Source: Exiguobacterium sp.
GTDB taxonomy: Bacteria > Bacillota > Bacilli > Exiguobacteriales > Exiguobacteriaceae
Length of the DNA stretch: 64,000 nucleotides
Direction: 5' to 3'
NCBI RefSeq assembly: GCF_020832205.1
Contig: NZ_JAFIFD010000041.1
Span: 1-64,000, forward strand
Shown here: positions 60,348 to 64,000 of the stretch, piece by piece
How the letters are laid out: every line of letters starts with the position of its first letter
How positions within the stretch are numbered: the first letter of the stretch is position 1
Made by a program: the position numbers and the translations under genes
Notes under the pieces: generated by a model
Told to the model about the DNA's origin: nothing
Database searches by the model: none
Seen by the model: only the letters and a program-made list of their open reading frames with translations

Positions 60348-60701
60348 ATGAACACACAAAAACTGTTCCGTGAAATCACAGAAGAACAATTCAAATCGGA
60401 CGTACCTGCTTTCCGTCCTGGTGACACAGTACGTGTCCACGTTAAAGTCGTAGAGGGAACGCGCGAGCGTATCCAGATCTTCGAAGGCGTAGTCATCAAG
60501 CGTAAAGGTGGCGGCATCAGCGAAACATTCACAGTCCGTAAGATCTCTTACGGCGTAGGTGTTGAGCGTGCATTCCCGCTTCACTCACCACGTGTCGCGC
60601 AAATCGAAGTCGTTCGTTACGGTAAAGTCCGCCGTGCGAAACTTTACTACCTCCGCAACCTTCGCGGTAAAGCAGCACGTATTAAAGAAATCCGTCGTTA
60701 A
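60348..60701 (+). CDS. rplS: 50S ribosomal protein bL19
   Basis: 117-residue ribosomal protein near the 30S-50S interface. [40 protein letters not shown] and [17 protein letters not shown] match the family. ATG 60348 follows AAAAAGGAGAA; an open frame begins eight codons upstream without conservation. Codon choice looks typical for a highly expressed gene, with more GTA/GCA/CGT than neighbours. Confidence 0.98.
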   Translation: MNTQKLFREITEEQFKSDVPAFRPGDTVRVHVKVVEGTRERIQIFEGVVIKRKGGGISETFTVRKISYGVGVERAFPLHSPRVAQIEVVRYGKVRRAKLYYLRNLRGKAARIKEIRR

Positions 60702-60711
60702 GATGGGGATT

Positions 60712-60743
60712 AAGCTTGTCGCTTGCGACAAGCTTCTTTTTTT
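60712..60743 (+). terminator. Strong terminator after rplS
   Basis: AAGCTTGTCG and CGACAAGCTT with a CTTG loop, followed by a run of seven T. A TACAAT at 60748-60753 may serve as -10 for lepB, with only a weak -35 (GCGACA, 60725-60730) inside the hairpin. Confidence 0.92.
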
Positions 60744-60780
60744 CTAGTACAATAAGTTCAAACGGACAGAGGAGTGAGGC

Positions 60781-61326
60781 ATGTTGAAAGAAGTGTTCAG
60801 TTGGATTAAGGCGATCGTTGTAGCGCTCGTCATCGCGTTCGTGATCCGGACGTTCATCTTTGTACCTGTCATCGTCGAAGGCGAATCGATGATGCCGACG
60901 CTCCAAAATGCCGATCGTATGATCGTCAGTAAGATCTCGAACTATATCGGAGAGCTCGATCGTGGGGACATCATCGTCTTCCATGCGACCGAATCGAAAG
61001 ATTACATCAAACGCGTCATCGCCATCCCTGGCGACACGCTTGAATATCGTGACGATACGCTCCTTTTGAACGGGGAGGCGGTCGAGGAGCCGTATTTGGA
61101 CGATTTCCGCGCCCAAATGAACGGATTCCCGCTCACTGAGAACTTTACGCTTGAACAAGTGACGGGCGAGTCGGTCGTCCCGGACGACCATTACTTCGTC
61201 ATGGGTGACAATCGACAAAACTCGAAAGATAGCCGAGAAATCGGTCTCGTCTCGAAAGAGGATGTCGTCGGCAAAACGAACTTCGTGTTCTGGCCGCTAG
61301 ACGACTTCGGGACGGTAGAAGAATAA
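60781..61326 (+). CDS. lepB: Type I signal peptidase
   Basis: Membrane serine protease that removes signal peptides from secreted proteins. One N-terminal membrane segment (about residues 8-28) is followed by the catalytic serine S36 in VEGESMMPTL and the general-base lysine K77 in YIKRVIAIPGD; GDNRQNSKDSR is the later box. Length is 181, as in SipS/SipT types. GAGGAGTGAGGC lies before ATG 60781. It sits between rplS and rbgA. Confidence 0.96.
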   Translation: MLKEVFSWIKAIVVALVIAFVIRTFIFVPVIVEGESMMPTLQNADRMIVSKISNYIGELDRGDIIVFHATESKDYIKRVIAIPGDTLEYRDDTLLLNGEAVEEPYLDDFRAQMNGFPLTENFTLEQVTGESVVPDDHYFVMGDNRQNSKDSREIGLVSKEDVVGKTNFVFWPLDDFGTVEE

Positions 61327-61338
61327 GGTGGTGTTTTT

Positions 61339-62199
61339 TTGGCAATTCAATGGTTTCCTGGCCACATGGCCAAAGCAAGAAGACAAGTAACAGAAAAAAT
61401 CAAGCTGATCGATGTCGTCATCGAACTCGTCGATGCACGTGTCCCGCAGTCGAGCCGAAACCCGATCGTCGATGAGATCACGGCGGGCAAACCGCGGCTC
61501 ATCGTGCTCAATAAAGCCGACATGGCCGATCCTGTCGTGACGGACGCTTGGCTCCAAGCGTTCAAGCGTGACGATGTCGAAGTCGTCGCCGTCGATTCGA
61601 AGCATAGCAAAGGCTTGAAGCAGCTCATGACGGGCGCCGAGAAGCTCATGAAAGAAAAGCACGACCGCATGCGCGAGAAAGGCCGCAACCCTGGCCCGAT
61701 CCGTGCCCTCATCATCGGTATCCCGAACGTCGGGAAGTCGACGCTCATCAACCGTCTCGCCGGACGCAACATCGCCATCACGGGTGACCGCCCGGGTGTG
61801 ACGAAGCGCCAGCAATGGATTAAGATGAAAGGCGGCGAGATGGAGCTGCTCGATACACCGGGAATTTTGTGGCCGAAGTTCGAGGACCAGCTCGTCGGCT
61901 ATCGCTTAGCGGCGACAGGGGCGATCAAGGACGAGATCTTGAACTTGGACGATATTGCCATGTACACGGCACGCGAGCTTCGGGCGCGGTATCCGGAACA
62001 GTTGAAGGACCGCTTCAAACTCGATGAGTTGCCGGAGGACGCGGTCGAACTGCTTGAACAGATCGGCAAGAAACGCGGACTCATCAGCGGCGGCTACGTC
62101 GATTTTGAGAAAGCGAGCGAATTGTTGTTAAACGAGTTGCGTCACGAAAAGATCGGTCGAATCTCTCTTGAGACCCCGGCCGACCATGAGATGGCGTGA
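61339..62199 (+). CDS. rbgA: Ribosome biogenesis GTPase RbgA (YlqF)
   Basis: Circularly permuted GTPase needed for late 50S assembly (uL16 region). The start [17 protein letters not shown] is typical; G4 NKAD (58-61) comes before the P-loop GIPNVGKST (127-135) and DTPGILWP. The C-terminal ANTAR-like RNA-binding part covers about 200-286. Length is 286. The start is TTG 61339 after AAGGTGGTG. It lies directly after lepB. Confidence 0.96.
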   Translation: MAIQWFPGHMAKARRQVTEKIKLIDVVIELVDARVPQSSRNPIVDEITAGKPRLIVLNKADMADPVVTDAWLQAFKRDDVEVVAVDSKHSKGLKQLMTGAEKLMKEKHDRMREKGRNPGPIRALIIGIPNVGKSTLINRLAGRNIAITGDRPGVTKRQQWIKMKGGEMELLDTPGILWPKFEDQLVGYRLAATGAIKDEILNLDDIAMYTARELRARYPEQLKDRFKLDELPEDAVELLEQIGKKRGLISGGYVDFEKASELLLNELRHEKIGRISLETPADHEMA

Positions 62200-62225
62200 A
62201 GCCCTGTGCAAACAGGGCTTTTTTG
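62199..62225 (+). terminator. Intrinsic terminator between rbgA and rnhB
   Basis: AAGCCCTGT and ACAGGGCTT with a short loop and a run of T. The rnhB Shine-Dalgarno AGGAGG begins at 62229, leaving no space for a promoter. Confidence 0.88.
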
Positions 62226-62240
62226 GATAGGAGGCACAAT

Positions 62241-62993
62241 GTGACGATTCAACAGATTAAACAACGGCTTCAGACCGTCCGATATGAGGAGTGGGAAGAC
62301 GTGAAGCGCGAGCTAGGCAATGACCCGAGAACCGGGGTGCAAGCGCTCCTACGGCAACGTGAGCGTCGTTTCGAGGCCGATCAAGCGCTCCGTGACGACT
62401 TTGTCCGCCGGTCCAAGCACGAAGCGGCGCTTCGGGCGGATGGATTCGTCCGGGTCGCCGGCGTCGATGAAGTCGGCCGGGGACCGCTCGCCGGACCGGT
62501 CGTCGCGGCAGCGGTCATCTTGCCGGAAGGATTTTATAGTCCCGGCCTCAACGATTCGAAGCAGATGACGAAATCGGCGCGAGAACGGGCATATTCGGAA
62601 ATTCTCGAGCAAGCGGTCGTCGGGGTCGGAATCGTCGACGCGCCGACGATTGATCAAATCAACATATATGAAGCGACGAAGCTCGCGATGATGGAGGCGG
62701 TCCGTCGGCTCGACGGTGTCGACGCGCTGTTAGTCGACGCGATGACACTCGACCTCGACACGAAGCAGACGTCGCTCGTCAAAGGCGACACGTTGAGCGT
62801 CTCGATCGCGGCGGCGAGCGTCGTCGCCAAAGTCATGCGTGACAAGATGATGGAAGACTATGCCGTCTTGTACCCGGGTTACGGTTTTGAACGGAACGCG
62901 GGCTACGGGACGAAAGATCATTTGACGGGGCTTGCGGAACACGGGATCACACCGATTCACCGGAAGTCGTTCGCCCCGATCAAACATATGTGA
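62241..62993 (+). CDS. rnhB: Ribonuclease HII
   Basis: Removes ribonucleotides from DNA and RNA from hybrids. An N-terminal extension (about 1-68) precedes the catalytic domain, which starts with VAGVDEVGRGPLAGPVVAAA (D76, E77). LLVDAMTLDL and the C-terminal YGTKDHLTGLAEHG blocks follow. Length is 250. The start is GTG 62241, six bases after AGGAGG; the ATG two bases earlier reads into a stop at once. Confidence 0.96.
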   Translation: MTIQQIKQRLQTVRYEEWEDVKRELGNDPRTGVQALLRQRERRFEADQALRDDFVRRSKHEAALRADGFVRVAGVDEVGRGPLAGPVVAAAVILPEGFYSPGLNDSKQMTKSARERAYSEILEQAVVGVGIVDAPTIDQINIYEATKLAMMEAVRRLDGVDALLVDAMTLDLDTKQTSLVKGDTLSVSIAAASVVAKVMRDKMMEDYAVLYPGYGFERNAGYGTKDHLTGLAEHGITPIHRKSFAPIKHM

Positions 62994-63006
62994 AGGAGGG
63001 AGCCGG

Positions 63007-63849
63007 ATGCGGATCGACCACCAAGGGGTCATGCCGTTCAAAGTGACCGAACAAACCTCACGGCCGTTGCTTCTCGGCAACACGGTCGTCGGTCGGGTGC
63101 TGCAACTGTTGCCTGGCAATGAGGCGGTCATGCAACTGCCGCAAGGGCTGTTCCGTGTCGGGGTGAACGCCGACGTCAAAGAAAACGTGACGTATAAGAT
63201 GGTCGTCACCGAGCTCGAGCCGAAGCTCGTCTTAAAAGTCGTGCCGCAAGCGCCGGACGGACAAACGGTCCGCTCGCCGCTCGCTTTGCTCACGACCGAA
63301 CTCGCCCGTCTCGCCAGGCAACCGCTCGACACACCGGAACCGCTCAAGGCGCAAGGTCAAAAACTGCTTGAGAGCGGGGCCGGGGCCGACTTGAAGCAGT
63401 TGGTCGGTGACTTGTTCAAAGTAAAAGGGGACGCGAAGTTCGAGCAGTTCGTCAAGGCGCAGGAGACGTTCAATGCGGTCCAGACGCCGCCGTTTGTCGC
63501 TCACTCATTTCACATACCGCATTTGGGGCCGTTTGAACACGTGCGGTTTCGTCTCGAGGCGCCGAAACGGGATATGGTCGACTCAGACCATGCCCGCATC
63601 GTCTTGTTTCTAGAGACGCCACGGTACGGTGAGACGGGCATCGACTTGCTCGTGCAAAAGCGACATATCACGGTGAAAGTGTTCAATGAAAGACATGACC
63701 TTTCCCCGTTCGTTCATGCCTATGAGCCAGTGCTCGGCGCGGCGCTGAAGGCAAACGGCTACGAGCTTTCCCGATTCGTCTTCGAAGATCAAGTAGAGTC
63801 GGTGCCAGAAGTGTTCGCACCGCTTGGAAAGGTGGACCGGCGCATATGA
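63007..63849 (+). CDS. FliK/YlqG-like protein, possible hook-length-control relative
   Basis: By position this is the YlqG equivalent. The N-terminal part (GNTVVGRVLQLLPGNEAVMQ) is followed by a helical middle region, and the C-terminal part (about 185-270, RIVLFLETPRYGETGIDLLV, then HITVKVFNERHDLSPFVHAY) resembles the FliK C-terminal domain. FliK controls hook length by contacting FlhB. No other flagellar gene is near. The frame is 280 residues from ATG 63007 after AAGGAGGG. It overlaps the FlhB-like gene by four bases. The FliK link is inferred from pattern, not from a search. Confidence 0.72.
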   Translation: MRIDHQGVMPFKVTEQTSRPLLLGNTVVGRVLQLLPGNEAVMQLPQGLFRVGVNADVKENVTYKMVVTELEPKLVLKVVPQAPDGQTVRSPLALLTTELARLARQPLDTPEPLKAQGQKLLESGAGADLKQLVGDLFKVKGDAKFEQFVKAQETFNAVQTPPFVAHSFHIPHLGPFEHVRFRLEAPKRDMVDSDHARIVLFLETPRYGETGIDLLVQKRHITVKVFNERHDLSPFVHAYEPVLGAALKANGYELSRFVFEDQVESVPEVFAPLGKVDRRI

Positions 63850-64000
63850 CGGAACGAAAACAAGCGATCGCCTTATCGTATGAGCAATCGATGGAGTCAC
63901 CGCGTGTCGTGGCCAAAGGCGGCGGGCTCGTCGCCGAGCGGATGCTCGCGCTCGCGCAAGCGAACGGTGTCCCGATCCATGAGGACCCGGCTCTCTTGTC
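63846..64000 (+). CDS. FlhB C-terminal-like protein (YlqH-type), 5' part only
   Basis: Only the first 51 codons are in the window. The protein starts MTERKQAIALSYEQ and continues with SPRVVAKGGGLVAERMLALA and NGVPIHEDPALL, which is the pattern of the cytoplasmic C-terminal domain of FlhB/EscU-type export switches (VVAKG, NGVPI.EDP). No membrane part precedes it, so it is a stand-alone domain like B. subtilis YlqH. It begins within the stop of the FliK-like gene. Its end is outside the window. Confidence 0.85.
   Translation, partial: MTERKQAIALSYEQSMESPRVVAKGGGLVAERMLALAQANGVPIHEDPALL

Overview
The window is a core chromosomal segment of a low-complexity Bacilli (Firmicutes) genome with roughly balanced base composition (by eye a little over half G+C, not computed). 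The gene order follows the Bacillus subtilis murG-divIB-ftsA-ftsZ-ylm-divIVA-ileS-lspA-pyr-gmk-priA-rlmN-prkC-rpe-recG-fapR-smc-ffh-rpsP-rplS-rnhB-ylqGH block almost step for step. Loci where endospore formers carry sporulation genes (spoIIGA-sigE-sigG after ftsZ, spoVM before rpmB) are empty. Non-sporulation, composition and protein style suggest Exiguobacterium or a close relative; the genus is an inference from memory, not a database match. I see no tRNA, rRNA, CRISPR array, insertion sequence or prophage, and no gene-free stretch longer than 300 bases.

Layout. 1-7573: end of the division/cell-wall cluster (murG fragment, divIB, ftsA, ftsZ, ylmD, ylmE, sepF, ylmG, ylmH, divIVA). 7509-12012: T-box-controlled ileS, then lspA and rluD. 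12009-23645: complete UMP pathway (pyrR, pyrP, pyrB, pyrC, carA, carB, pyrK, pyrD, pyrF, pyrE) with three PyrR-binding leader elements, two with terminators and one without. 23708-25502: a two-gene membrane-protein insertion of unknown role. 25555-27243: rqcH on the minus strand. 27334-39894: gmk, rpoZ, coaBC, priA, a single-frame def-fmt fusion, rsmB, rlmN, prpC, prkC, rsgA, rpe. 39890-41248: TPP-riboswitch-controlled thiT-thiN. 41250-47470: rpmB (minus), yloU-yloV, sdaAB-sdaAA, recG. 47474-51957: FapR-controlled phospholipid/fatty-acid genes fapR-plsX-fabD-fabG-acpP, followed by rnc. 51965-58602: UPF0435 gene (minus), smc, ftsY, ylxM, ffh. 58611-64000: rpsP, rimM, trmD, rplS, lepB, rbgA, rnhB, a FliK-like gene and the start of an FlhB C-terminal-like gene.

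The main theme is growth: septum assembly, UMP synthesis, lipid synthesis, protein targeting and ribosome assembly. Many genes overlap by 1-26 bases, which suggests translational coupling. Several intrinsic terminators sit directly before the next Shine-Dalgarno sequence, so graded read-through is likely inside these clusters. The most unusual coding feature is the in-frame fusion of peptide deformylase to methionyl-tRNA formyltransferase (31815-33200), two enzymes with opposite effects on the N-formyl group. The most unusual regulatory feature is a PyrR-type loop placed against the pyrP ribosome-binding site with no terminator.
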